From: an uncultured Lachnospiraceae bacterium
Lineage (GTDB): Bacteria; Bacillota; Clostridia; Lachnospirales; Lachnospiraceae
Direction: 5' to 3'
Length of the DNA stretch: 64,000 nt
Assembly (NCBI GenBank): GCA_910577955.1
Contig: CAJTNC010000006.1
Coordinates: 1-64,000 of the forward strand
Part shown: one piece after another, positions 14,710 through 23,969 of the stretch
Layout: each line of letters opens with the position of its first letter
How positions within the stretch are numbered: position 1 is the stretch's first letter
The notes under the pieces: generated by a model
Seen by the model: only the letters and a program-made list of their open reading frames with translations
Databases searched by the model: none
Told to the model about the DNA's origin: nothing
Made by a program: the position numbers and the translations under genes

Positions 14710-16713
14710 TTATATCCGAGTCTGCAGAGTTTCTCCTCCTTTTCTGATAAACACCGGTATCACATCAAGAGGCGCATCGGCCTCGATCTCCTGTCCTCCC
14801 TCATACTCTTTTCCGGTGGCATACTCCACCCATGCTGCTCCTTCCGGCAGATACACCCTGCGGGATCTTTCCTCCGCCCAGAGAACCGGGGCCACCAGTA
14901 TATCCGGACCGTAGCAATACTCGTCTTCCACTGTCCAGCAGATCGGATCTTCCGGGAACATATAGAACAACGTCCTCATCACAGGCGTGCCTTTTTCATG
15001 GGCCTCCTCCATCAGCCTTCTCGTATACGGCCGCATCTTTTCTCTCAATTCAAGGTACTTTTTACAAATCTCATAGACCTCTTCCCCGTAACTCCAGACT
15101 TCGTTCGCAGCGCCGGAGCGGCAGGCCGCACCGCCGGTGGTTCCATACTGGGGCTGTCTTGGCTCTCTGTCCCCGTGAAGCCGCATAACAGGACAAAATG
15201 CGCCCCATTCAAACCAACGCACAAACAGTTCCCTGAACTTAGGATCATCGGGATTCCCCCCGTGGAAACCGCCGATATCCGTGGTCCACCAAGGGATTCC
15301 CGCAAGTCCCATATTGAGCCCCGCCGCAAACTGGTTTCGCATACTTTCATAACTGGATGCGATATCTCCCGACCAGACAAGAGCGCCGTAGCGCTGGCTT
15401 CCCGCCCAGGCACAGCGCAGAAGATTCACGATATTCGCCTGTCCTTCTCTTTCCATGCCTTCGTAAAAAGCCCGCGCATAATCTACCGGATAAATATTTC
15501 CGATCTGAAGATCCGTGCCCAGATAGTATCTGTAATTGTCAAAATCATAGGCGGTATACTCCGGCTCCGCCTCATCCAGCCAGAATACTTTGATGCCTTT
15601 ATCGTAATAATTCTGTTTTGCCTTGTTCCACACATATTCTCTGGCTTCCGGATTGGTGGCATCGAAGTAGATCGTCGCTCCCTGAAAATCCTGCCCGGCC
15701 CGGAACCCTCTCTCGGTGCGGATCAGATACCCCTTCTCCAACATCTCCTCAAAATTCTCACAGGTTCTGTCCACCGTAGGCCAGACGGACACCATCAGTT
15801 CGATCCCCATCTCCTTCAATTCCCGCACCATCCCGTCTGGATCCGGCCAGTAGACCGGATCAAACTTCCATTCTCCCTGCTTCGGCCAGTGGAAAAAATC
15901 GATAACGATCAGATCGATGGGCAGGTCTCTGCGCTTATATTCCCTTGCCACCTGAAGCAATTCTTCCTGCGTCTGATAGCGCAGCTTACATTGCCAGAAT
16001 CCAAGCCCGTACTCCGGCATCATCGGCACTGTTCCCGCCACTTTCGCATAAGCCTCCTCTATCTGCGAGGGCGTGTCCCCCGCCACGATCCAGTAATCCA
16101 GCGCTTTCGTGGAGTAGGCCTCGAAGCTCATGATATTCTTTCCGAACACTGCGCGCCCTACCCCCGGATTATTCCACAAAAAACCGTATCCCAAAGACGA
16201 AACCGCAAAGGGCACGCTGGCCTGTGAGTTGCGGTGAGCCAACTCCAGATCTAACCCTTTCAGATCCAGATAAGGCTGCTGATACTGTCCCATCCCATAG
16301 ATCTTCTCATCTTTGTCCAGAGATTCAAACCGCATGGTCAGGTGGTAGTCTCCGCCAGGGATCGGTCTAAATTCCCTCGCCTCCACCTCGATGGCGCTGC
16401 ACTTCTTATCTAAGATATCCCGTCTGTTCCTGCAGTACTCCTCCAACAACAGCCTGCCGTCCGCACGGTATACCGTGATCTTTCCCAGTCTTGTGATTTC
16501 CGCATAAATCTTTCCGTTCTCTATCCTCGCCCCGGTCTCCGTCAATGTGACCTGCGCCTGATCCCCTCCTCTGTGATACAGCGCCCAGTCCTCCTCAGGC
16601 ATCCGACATTCCTTCGTAGCCCGCACCCGCAGGGCATTCTCTCCCCACGCCTCGATCCACACTTCCTCCGCATCGTATCTGAAAATCAGTTTTCTATCCT
16701 CTGCCTTCAACAT
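14710..16713 (-). CDS. GH31 family alpha-glycosidase (alpha-xylosidase/alpha-glucosidase)
   Basis: A 667-residue GH31 enzyme. The barrel shows PEYGLGFWQCKLRYQTQEE, the nucleophile aspartate in KVFWLDEAEPE and the acid/base aspartate in LVWSGDIASS; WWTTDIGGFHGG follows. The WLDEAEPE form resembles alpha-xylosidase-type members more than maltase-type ones, but substrate is not certain. There is no signal peptide, so it acts in the cytoplasm on oligosaccharides taken up by the two permeases and binding lipoprotein encoded just upstream. Start ATG 16713 has AGGAG about 11 bases upstream; the frame open to 16794 lacks a site. Confidence 0.93.
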   Translation of the reverse strand: MLKAEDRKLIFRYDAEEVWIEAWGENALRVRATKECRMPEEDWALYHRGGDQAQVTLTETGARIENGKIYAEITRLGKITVYRADGRLLLEEYCRNRRDILDKKCSAIEVEAREFRPIPGGDYHLTMRFESLDKDEKIYGMGQYQQPYLDLKGLDLELAHRNSQASVPFAVSSLGYGFLWNNPGVGRAVFGKNIMSFEAYSTKALDYWIVAGDTPSQIEEAYAKVAGTVPMMPEYGLGFWQCKLRYQTQEELLQVAREYKRRDLPIDLIVIDFFHWPKQGEWKFDPVYWPDPDGMVRELKEMGIELMVSVWPTVDRTCENFEEMLEKGYLIRTERGFRAGQDFQGATIYFDATNPEAREYVWNKAKQNYYDKGIKVFWLDEAEPEYTAYDFDNYRYYLGTDLQIGNIYPVDYARAFYEGMEREGQANIVNLLRCAWAGSQRYGALVWSGDIASSYESMRNQFAAGLNMGLAGIPWWTTDIGGFHGGNPDDPKFRELFVRWFEWGAFCPVMRLHGDREPRQPQYGTTGGAACRSGAANEVWSYGEEVYEICKKYLELREKMRPYTRRLMEEAHEKGTPVMRTLFYMFPEDPICWTVEDEYCYGPDILVAPVLWAEERSRRVYLPEGAAWVEYATGKEYEGGQEIEADAPLDVIPVFIRKGGETLQTRI

Positions 16714-16812
16714 ACCTCTGTTTTCTCCTTTTTCCTTTCTCTTATCGCAAGTCATTCTCTTTACAATTATAAAAAAGCCGCATTCTATTTGCAATATTTA
16801 TTTACCATGCAC

Positions 16813-17664
16813 CTACCCCTTCACAGCGCCGCTGGTCATGCCGCTGACAATATACTTCTGCATAAAGATAAAAATAAGCGCCACCGGAATGATCGTCACT
16901 ACTGCAAAAGCCGTCAGATAACTCCACTTTGTTCCGTACTGTCCCATAAAATTGAAAATCCCCGCTGTGATCGGCCGCTTCTCCTGATCCAGAATGAAAG
17001 TCATGCCGTAAGCCAGATCTCCCCATGCATAGAGGAAAGAAAAAATCGCACAGACCACCACCCCCGGTTTCGCAATCGGAATCAGTATCCGGATAAATGC
17101 CGTAAACCTGTTGCATCCATCCAGATAAGCAGCCTCCTCCATATCCTTCGGTATGGAGGCAAAATAATTTTTAAGAATCAGCACCGAAAAGGGGATGCCA
17201 ATGGTTGCATCCGCCAATACTGCTGCCATCCATGTATTATAGACATGCATGTTTTTAAACATGATGAACATCGGCGTCAGCAATACAGATACCGGCAGCA
17301 TCTGTGTCACCAGAAAGGACAATAACATCAGTTTCCTCGCCCTGAAGCGGTATTTCGCGATTCCGTAAGAGGCTGGCACTGCCAGTAAAACCGCTATAAC
17401 CGTCGCTCCCATAGAAATCAAAAAACTGTTTCCGAAGGAGCGGAACATGTTGAAATCCCCGGTCTCCACCTGTGCCGCATAGGATTTCAGATTTAAAATA
17501 TGCGGGTAAAAAGTGGGCGGATTCCGGAATATCTCCTGCTCTGTCTTCAACGAAGTGATCAGTGCCCAGTACAGCGGAAACAGAAGAATACATAAAATCA
17601 GAACCGACACTATACAAAAAATTATATTTTTTCTTACCGTCACTTTTTTTTCTTCATCCATCAT
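16813..17664 (-). CDS. Sugar ABC transporter permease (MalG/UgpE type)
   Basis: A 283-residue inner-membrane permease with six hydrophobic segments and the EAA loop EEAAYLDGCNRFTAFIRILIPIAKPG, which contacts the ATPase. Its start overlaps the stop of the other permease gene (AATGATGG), with GGAGGA upstream. It precedes the GH31 gene. No ATPase gene is in this cluster; such CUT1 systems commonly share an MsmK-type ATPase encoded elsewhere. Confidence 0.93.
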   Translation of the reverse strand: MMDEEKKVTVRKNIIFCIVSVLILCILLFPLYWALITSLKTEQEIFRNPPTFYPHILNLKSYAAQVETGDFNMFRSFGNSFLISMGATVIAVLLAVPASYGIAKYRFRARKLMLLSFLVTQMLPVSVLLTPMFIMFKNMHVYNTWMAAVLADATIGIPFSVLILKNYFASIPKDMEEAAYLDGCNRFTAFIRILIPIAKPGVVVCAIFSFLYAWGDLAYGMTFILDQEKRPITAGIFNFMGQYGTKWSYLTAFAVVTIIPVALIFIFMQKYIVSGMTSGAVKG

Positions 17665-18560
17665 TCTTCCTCCCCCGCCGTCGTCGCCTTGATATAAAAC
17701 ACACCCACAATAAGTAAAATTGCAAGCAGCACATTCGCCACTGCAGAACCTTTGCTGTACTTAAACATTTCGAAAGACAGCTTATAGGAGTAGGTGGACA
17801 GCATATGTGTGGAATTCACCGGCCCTCCGCTTGTCATCACATAGACCAGATCGTACACCTTAAAGGTATAGATAAAGCCCAGTATCAACACCGATTCGAT
17901 GGTAGGCCTAAGAAGCGGCAGCGTGATGTTCCAAAATGTCTGCACTCTGTTTGCGCCGTCAATGGAAGCGCTTTCGTACAATTCCTTTGGGATCGTCGTG
18001 AGCCCTGTGGAGATCAGAATCATATTGAACGGAATACCGATCCATATATTGGCGCAGACAAGCGCAAACATCGCAGTTCCCGGTGTAGTCAGCCATTCTA
18101 TATTCTTACTGATCAGATGCAGACTCCGCAGTATGTAATTTATCACACCGATATCCGTGGCAAACAAAAGCTTAAACATCAATGCCGTCACCGTCACCGG
18201 AATCATCCAGGGCACCAGCAAAATTCCTCTGACCGGCTTTGCGAAAGAAAATCTTTTATTAAAAAACAGCGCCAAAGCAAAGCCGACCACAAACTGAAAA
18301 ATCAGACATAGGATGGTATATTTCAGTGTGTTGCTCAGCGAAGTCCTGAATACAGCATCCCTGAACAATTCCAAATAATTTTCAAATAAAACAAAGTTTT
18401 TTGTTCCCTTTACCAGATTTCCTGCATTCACGTCCTGAAAACTCAGGATGATATTGCGGATGATCGGATATCCCACAAAAATCAGCATATACAGAAAAGC
18501 CGGAAGAACAAACAATATTCCCGCATTATCATAGCGGAATAATTTTTTTGATTTTCCCAT
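17661..18560 (-). CDS. Sugar ABC transporter permease (MalF/UgpA type)
   Basis: A 299-residue permease with six hydrophobic helices (FVLPAFLYMLIFVGYPIIRN first) and the EAA loop ELYESASIDGANRVQTFWNITLPLL. The start ATG 18560 has GGAGG 6-7 bases upstream; the frame continues to 18632 without a site. It is coupled to the second permease and lies downstream of the binding-protein gene after a strong hairpin. Confidence 0.93.
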   Translation of the reverse strand: MGKSKKLFRYDNAGILFVLPAFLYMLIFVGYPIIRNIILSFQDVNAGNLVKGTKNFVLFENYLELFRDAVFRTSLSNTLKYTILCLIFQFVVGFALALFFNKRFSFAKPVRGILLVPWMIPVTVTALMFKLLFATDIGVINYILRSLHLISKNIEWLTTPGTAMFALVCANIWIGIPFNMILISTGLTTIPKELYESASIDGANRVQTFWNITLPLLRPTIESVLILGFIYTFKVYDLVYVMTSGGPVNSTHMLSTYSYKLSFEMFKYSKGSAVANVLLAILLIVGVFYIKATTAGEEE

Positions 18561-18619
18561 GAACAACCTCCTGCCAAACAACAGACGCGACACCTTTAAA
18601 ACTGTTCCTATATGAAAAC

Positions 18620-18663
18620 AGCTGCTGCACAAATGATACTCTGTAACGCTCTGTGCAGCAGCT
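18620..18663 (-). terminator. Intercistronic hairpin between binding-protein and permease genes
   Basis: A perfect 12-bp stem (AGCTGCTGCACA with TGTGCAGCAGCT) with a 20-base loop lies 29 bases after the binding-protein stop codon. There is no long U-run on the minus strand after it, only GTTTT. It most likely stabilises the binding-protein mRNA or thins read-through, giving more lipoprotein than permease. Confidence 0.7.
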
Positions 18664-18692
18664 TTTACTACATCTTACTTCATATTTTCATT

Positions 18693-19979
18693 TTATTTTA
18701 TGATCCCATCGATCGTCTCCTGAGCCTGCGCTGCCGCATCTTCCGGAGTCGCAGTCCCCGTGATCACCTGATTGAAGGCTAAGGAGATCGCGTCGGATAC
18801 ACTGGGCCACTCAGCAAGAGGTCCTCTGGGCATCGCGTAGTTTAATTCCTCAACGAAAGGCTGGTACGGAGAATCCGCTTCAAACTGCTTCTCAGCAATA
18901 GTCTTATCCGCAGAGATATACCCGAATTTTTCCATCATAAACTTCACCTTTTCTTCGGATGTAGCATAAGTAAGAAAATCCAGAGCTCCGTCTACATTTC
19001 TTCCGTTGATCACCGCATAGTTCTCACCGCCGAGTACGGAAGAATATTCCGCATCTTTCGGAATCAACGTCACCTTCCAGTTCAGATTCGGCGCTTCGGC
19101 CTGCATGGTGGGAATCTGCCAAGGGCCGTTCTCCATCATCGCCACATTGCCCGAGATAAACTGATTCATTACATCACCCTGAGTCCAATTGATACACTCT
19201 TTACTCATGACGCCTTCATTTATCAGATCCTGAATAAAGGTCAGGGCACGGATTCCGTTTTCATTATTGATATCGTAGGATGTTGCACCCGTGGACCAGA
19301 GCCAGGGAACAAAGTTGAAGGTTCCTTCCTCATTCTGTACACTGCACAGTGCAAGGCCTGTCACACTGTCTGTTGTCAATGCCTTTGCCGTCTCTTTCAG
19401 CTCATCCCAAGTGGCGGGCACACTGCACCCGGCATCTTTCAGCATATCCTCGTTATAGTACAGTGCGAGGCAATTTACACCAAAGGGGACACCGTACAGT
19501 TTTCCATCCACCGTACAGGAGTTTACAGTCCCCTCATAGTAATTGCTCACATCAAATTTTCCCGTAATATCCTCAAAGATACCCATATCTACATAAGATG
19601 CATGATCCGGTGAATCTAAGATTGCAATATCCGGCAGTTCATCTGCGGATGCACCGATGGATAACTGTTTCTTAAAGTCCGCAAAAGGCACATACTTTGC
19701 TGTCACTTCATAAGCGTTCTGTGATGCGTTATACTCCTGAATTACCTGATCCAATGCTACCTGATGACCTTCCGTTTCCCAGTAATACCAAATGGTCACC
19801 GCCTCTGCACCCTCTGCGGACGCACTCTCTTCCGCTTCCGCCACGGATGTTTCCTCTCCGGATACTTCCCCCGCAGACTGGTCAGCCTCTTTTGTCTCTC
19901 CGGAAGAGCCACAGCCTGTAAGCAAGCCGGACAACATGGCAAATGCTGCTAATAACGCAATTACTTTTTTCCTTTTCAT
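18693..19979 (-). CDS. Sugar-binding lipoprotein of an ABC transporter
   Basis: A 428-residue family 1 solute-binding protein. The signal peptide ends in the lipobox LLTGC (Cys about 23), followed by a Glu/Ser-rich linker, so the mature protein is anchored outside the membrane. The fold shows VTIWYYWETEGHQVAL, PATWDELKETAKALT and GNVAMMENGPWQIPT, typical of oligosaccharide binders. Strong AAAGGAGG precedes the ATG. Upstream lies the YesN/YesM pair, which likely controls it; downstream come permeases and the GH31 enzyme. Confidence 0.94.
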   Translation of the reverse strand: MKRKKVIALLAAFAMLSGLLTGCGSSGETKEADQSAGEVSGEETSVAEAEESASAEGAEAVTIWYYWETEGHQVALDQVIQEYNASQNAYEVTAKYVPFADFKKQLSIGASADELPDIAILDSPDHASYVDMGIFEDITGKFDVSNYYEGTVNSCTVDGKLYGVPFGVNCLALYYNEDMLKDAGCSVPATWDELKETAKALTTDSVTGLALCSVQNEEGTFNFVPWLWSTGATSYDINNENGIRALTFIQDLINEGVMSKECINWTQGDVMNQFISGNVAMMENGPWQIPTMQAEAPNLNWKVTLIPKDAEYSSVLGGENYAVINGRNVDGALDFLTYATSEEKVKFMMEKFGYISADKTIAEKQFEADSPYQPFVEELNYAMPRGPLAEWPSVSDAISLAFNQVITGTATPEDAAAQAQETIDGIIK

Positions 19980-20098
19980 GATTTTCCTCCTTTAAACTGT
20001 TTATGTATCAGTTTGCTTTCTGATGGCTCTATCATATCGGCTTTCCACACCTCATAAAACGGTAAATAAGTGAAAAAGGATGAATTATCTAATCAATG

Positions 20099-21637
20099 TT
20101 ACCTATGGGATTTTCTGTACTCTGCGGGGGACATTCCAATGCATTCCTTAAATACTCTTGCAAAATACTTTGCATCCGTATAGCCCACTTTCTCCGAAAT
20201 CTCATACTGTTTTAACTGAGTACCGATCAGCAGTTCCTTCGCCTTTAAGAGACGGTAATTGCGTATATAAGCGCTGAAATTTTCTCCCAGTTCTTTGTGG
20301 AATTGACTGCCCAGATACTCCTGCGTCAGGTTCAGCCTGCCCGCAATCTCATTTAAAGTGATTCCGTCTGCATAAAATTCATGGATCATACTCTGGGCCT
20401 TTTTAACCGCAAGGCTCACCGCTCCCGTTTCTCCGTCCGAAACATCCATGCAGCGGAAAAGTTCCTCAAAAGTGTTTTTCAGTTCTCTCTCTGTCTTCGC
20501 ATTCATCACCAGATCCAGAAGCCTTTTCTGATCAATGTTCTGATAGTCGATGCAGCCTACTTCCTTTGCAATATTTAAGACGGACCACTGGAACCTCACA
20601 AAAGATTCCTTGATCTCTTTCGGTGAGTATACTTTTCCGTTTAGGAAATATTGATGGAAGCGTTCCACAACCTCTCTGATCTTTTCCTTTTCTCCCATAC
20701 AGATCGCTATTCTGGCCTGATTTTCCAATTCCACCGGGTAAATACATATCTCCGTCTGAATATCCGTAATACGGGGATAAGATATCAGGACGTCATCCCC
20801 GAGTACGATATTCCAGTCCATGTAGGGCAGCAGCTTATGATAACCCTCTCTGATCGCTGCCACTCCTGATACTTCCAGCATTCCGTAACTGATCTCCTTC
20901 TCCTCATCCCCCCGCTTTTGAAACAAGATTTGATTCTGATACCACCGCTCCGTCTCCTGCTTGGAAGAATACCCGTAAAGTAATGCCAGAAGCGCCTTAT
21001 CATACTCCATATCCACCAGAGCGTACTTTAATTTTTTCTGTTCCAGAAGGTGACACATTCTCTGTCTTTTTCTTTCCCGTCCGTCTTCAAAACTTTCCCC
21101 CATATAAATCAACAGTTCAATCAGCGGCGTGTCCTTCTTGATGCCGTACTTCTTCGCCAGAAATTCTTCTATTTTTATATCTTCTTCCAACGACGCCGCC
21201 CCGTACAGAAGACTGGACACGATATTTTCTAAGCTTCCCATTCTCTCCGGCGTTCTCTTCTGTTCCTGCTCACATAAATTCTGTATCTTGCGGACCGTCT
21301 GGACAAATTCCTGCACCATGACCGGTTTAATGACATAATCGCAGACACCTAACTTCACTGCCCTCTGGGCGTAAGAAAACTCCGAATAAGCCGTCAACAC
21401 TATGACATTGGACGTAATTCCCATCTCCTGCATCTTTGAGAGCATCTCCAGTCCGTCCATAATCGGCATTCTGATATCCGTAATGATCAGATCCGGTCTG
21501 TACTTCTCAATGCACAAAAGCCCCTCCCGACCGTTGCCTGCCACTCCGCAGATGCTGATCTCAGGAAACATTTTTCTCATCAGCTCACAGAGTCCCTCCC
21601 TGATTAAAATCTCATCTTCCACTACCACTGCTGTCAT
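20099..21637 (-). CDS. YesN-type response regulator with AraC DNA-binding domain
   Basis: A 512-residue regulator: receiver domain (residues 1-120; VVVEDEILIREG, phospho-Asp in LIITDIRMPIMDG, Lys in DYVIKPV), a long middle region, and a C-terminal AraC/XylS domain (GITLNEIAGRLNLTQEYLGSQFHKELGENF, then ISEKVGYTDAKYFARVFKE). It most likely activates the sugar ABC/GH31 genes downstream. The ATG at 21637 is 11 bases from GGAGG, whereas ATG 21646 is only 2 bases from it, so 21637 is preferred. The gene overlaps the 3' end of the kinase gene. Confidence 0.92.
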   Translation of the reverse strand: MTAVVVEDEILIREGLCELMRKMFPEISICGVAGNGREGLLCIEKYRPDLIITDIRMPIMDGLEMLSKMQEMGITSNVIVLTAYSEFSYAQRAVKLGVCDYVIKPVMVQEFVQTVRKIQNLCEQEQKRTPERMGSLENIVSSLLYGAASLEEDIKIEEFLAKKYGIKKDTPLIELLIYMGESFEDGRERKRQRMCHLLEQKKLKYALVDMEYDKALLALLYGYSSKQETERWYQNQILFQKRGDEEKEISYGMLEVSGVAAIREGYHKLLPYMDWNIVLGDDVLISYPRITDIQTEICIYPVELENQARIAICMGEKEKIREVVERFHQYFLNGKVYSPKEIKESFVRFQWSVLNIAKEVGCIDYQNIDQKRLLDLVMNAKTERELKNTFEELFRCMDVSDGETGAVSLAVKKAQSMIHEFYADGITLNEIAGRLNLTQEYLGSQFHKELGENFSAYIRNYRLLKAKELLIGTQLKQYEISEKVGYTDAKYFARVFKECIGMSPAEYRKSHR

Positions 21638-23261
21638 AAATTTCATTACCTCCTGTGACCGGGATGCGGATCTGTATCAAAGTTCCCTCCCCCTGTCTGC
21701 TCCTTATTACCACTTTTGTTTCTTCGCCGTAATACATATACAATCTCGTGATCGCGTTTTCCATCCCGATATGATTCTTATCCTCCGTCTTCCGGAAAAT
21801 TCCCTGATTCATCTCCCGCACGATCTCTTCCGGTATGCCGCAGCCGTTGTCCTCGATCCGGATCTCTATATGATCATTGTCCCGCTTCATCTCCATCTGC
21901 AGGCTGTACTTCCTGTCCACTCCCTCAAATCCATGCAGGATCGCATTCTCGATAAAGGGCTGCAAAAGCAGTTTATGTATCGACAGATCCATCAGTTCCG
22001 GCTCCACATTGATGTGGCATTCGAAAGAATTTTTTAATTTTGTCTGCTGTAAAAAAATATACTGTTTTAACCATTCCACCTCATTCCTTATCTTTACCAC
22101 ACCGTTGCTGTCGGATATGCCGTAGCGCAGAATACGGGCCAAGGTAGTGATCATATTGCTGATTTCATATTCATCCCTGTCGATGGCCATCCAGTTGATC
22201 GTGTCCAACGTATTATAGAGAAAATGCGGATTGATCTGCGCCTCCAGTGCCGCAATCTCTGCATTTTTCTGTTTGACAATAGACTTTTTATACTTGTCCA
22301 TCATCGGCAAAACAGAAAGAAGAGACAAAAAGATGATAAAAGCCAATATTTTCTGCTGTTGGTGGAGCCCCTGTACCAGTTCGTTCTGATCTGTGGCCCG
22401 GATGATTTCCCATCCCGTTTTTTCATCTTGTACTGAATAAAAAGACAGTTCGCTGTTCCCCAGAAACCCTGTCTCTCTCACGATCCGTTCACAAGCCTCC
22501 TCCTTTTCCTTCCTGTTATCTCCCTCCTTAAAGACAGGTGACCCTATCTTATCTGAACCTGCACAGGATATCAGATATCCTCTGCCGTCCATCATAAAAT
22601 TCATCCCGTTTTCCGTGGGCGGCGAACATACCTCCTCCAGAAGCCTCTCGTCGATACTCACGATAACCACCCCGCACCTTTTGTCTACATCCAGATAGTC
22701 GATAATACGGTGTCCCATATGGAATAAATGGCAGGAATTACTGCCGAAAACCATCTTCTCTCCGGTAGAAAAAAGATGCGTTTTATTGTCACTGCTGATC
22801 TCTGCATACAGCTCTTCCTGCGAGAGATCAATGCTCTGAAACCAAGAGGTCTGTGTCGTAGATGCCGTCAGCTGATCGTAAAATACCAGTTCGCCGCTCT
22901 CCGTTATGATGGAAATAGACTTGACATAATCCTTTGTATAAAACAGTCCCCGCAGCGTTTTCCGCAGCATCTTCCTGTTGTTGGCCACATCCTCGCCCGC
23001 ATTGATCCTATCCACCAACTCCACAATGCCATCATCCGTATAAACCTGAAACAGAATATCCTCGTAAGAGTCCAGCCACACATCAAGACTCACTCTGGTC
23101 TGCTCTAAATTTGCCCGCATCATACTCTCCACATTCTGCTGTACAAGTCTCGATGTATTATAATAATAAACTATATGTACAAGAAAAATCGGCATGATCG
23201 ATATAACAATAAATGTCACAACCAACTGCATTCTGATCCCTCTTCTGTTTCTCATTCTCAT
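21612..23261 (-). CDS. YesM-type sensor histidine kinase
   Basis: A 549-residue membrane kinase. A first membrane helix lies at about residues 12-32 and a second at about 308-326, enclosing an extracellular sensor domain of about 275 residues. The cytoplasmic part has the His_kinase domain with QINPHFLYNTLDTINWM (phospho-acceptor His) and an ATPase domain with RIEDNGCGIPEE. This family senses sugars or their binding proteins. The start has GGGGGTG upstream, and its 3' end overlaps the regulator gene, so both are made together. Confidence 0.93.
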   Translation of the reverse strand: MRMRNRRGIRMQLVVTFIVISIMPIFLVHIVYYYNTSRLVQQNVESMMRANLEQTRVSLDVWLDSYEDILFQVYTDDGIVELVDRINAGEDVANNRKMLRKTLRGLFYTKDYVKSISIITESGELVFYDQLTASTTQTSWFQSIDLSQEELYAEISSDNKTHLFSTGEKMVFGSNSCHLFHMGHRIIDYLDVDKRCGVVIVSIDERLLEEVCSPPTENGMNFMMDGRGYLISCAGSDKIGSPVFKEGDNRKEKEEACERIVRETGFLGNSELSFYSVQDEKTGWEIIRATDQNELVQGLHQQQKILAFIIFLSLLSVLPMMDKYKKSIVKQKNAEIAALEAQINPHFLYNTLDTINWMAIDRDEYEISNMITTLARILRYGISDSNGVVKIRNEVEWLKQYIFLQQTKLKNSFECHINVEPELMDLSIHKLLLQPFIENAILHGFEGVDRKYSLQMEMKRDNDHIEIRIEDNGCGIPEEIVREMNQGIFRKTEDKNHIGMENAITRLYMYYGEETKVVIRSRQGEGTLIQIRIPVTGGNEIYDSSGSGR

Positions 23262-23343
23262 CGCAAATCACCCCCTTTTTATTATAACTGCCCACCCCGA
23301 TAAGTTAAGGGGAAAAATATGAAAAAGGCATAAAAATCCAAAC

Positions 23344-23369
23344 AAAAAAGAGGCATTCGCCTCTTTTTC
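23344..23369. terminator. Bidirectional terminator after the Nudix gene
   Basis: Stem GAGGC-ATTC-GCCTC flanked by A-run and T-run (AAAAAGAGGC / GCCTCTTTTT), so it works on either strand. It ends the minus-strand rng-Nudix transcript and isolates the YesM gene downstream. Confidence 0.8.
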
Positions 23370-23388
23370 TCCTCTTGCATAATTCTTC

Positions 23389-23955
23389 CTACAGATTATC
23401 CAGCCCTCCGATAGAGAAAAACCATGAAGCGATCTGCGCCCTTGTGCTGAACTGCTCCGTCTCCAACAGATGCGCCACCTCCTCTTTCGTATAGAAGGCC
23501 GCCTGAATCCATTCGTTTTCGGACATATGGGAATCATCGATCTCCCCCTCCGCCTCCACAAAGGCGATCTGATTCAAGATATCACAGATAGACACCGCCG
23601 CAAAAGCAGGTTTCAGAATATGGTGGATCGTTTTCAGGGAAAGCCCGGTCTCCTCATAGAGTTCCCGCCTGATACACTCCTCCATAGTCTCGTCTTCCTC
23701 TTTCATACCGGCACAAAGGTTATAGACAAACTGATCCACTCCCATGCGGAACTCCCGCAGAAGAAGCAGCTTCCCCCGATAGAGCGCCACGATGGAAACG
23801 CCGCTGACCTTTCCGCCGATCTCGGATATATCCCGGATCTCGTGATGACTCACGATCTCGTATTTCTTTTCATGGCCCGCCCTGTTTTCGTAGACAAGCT
23901 CATAATTCTTTAAATACTTTCCTTCCCGTACTTTATTGATCTCCAGTAATTTCAT
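23389..23955 (-). CDS. Nudix hydrolase (ADP-sugar pyrophosphatase-like)
   Basis: A 188-residue Nudix enzyme with a full Nudix box: glycine in AGMKEEDETMEE, then RRELYEETGL, matching GX5EX7REUXEEXGU. The N-terminal beta-rich part (YELVYENRAGHEKKYEIVS) resembles ADP-ribose/ADP-sugar pyrophosphatases, but the substrate is not defined. The start ATG 23955 has GAGG upstream; the open frame to 23982 would overlap the RNase gene. It is the last gene before a terminator. Confidence 0.88.
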   Translation of the reverse strand: MKLLEINKVREGKYLKNYELVYENRAGHEKKYEIVSHHEIRDISEIGGKVSGVSIVALYRGKLLLLREFRMGVDQFVYNLCAGMKEEDETMEECIRRELYEETGLSLKTIHHILKPAFAAVSICDILNQIAFVEAEGEIDDSHMSENEWIQAAFYTKEEVAHLLETEQFSTRAQIASWFFSIGGLDNL

Positions 23956-23969
23956 ACAGACCTCTTCCC

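Noticed and set aside
14998..16227. A 409-residue open frame on the + strand
   Set aside because: It is antisense to the GH31 gene, with no ribosome-binding site and no recognisable domain; composition reflects the opposite strand.
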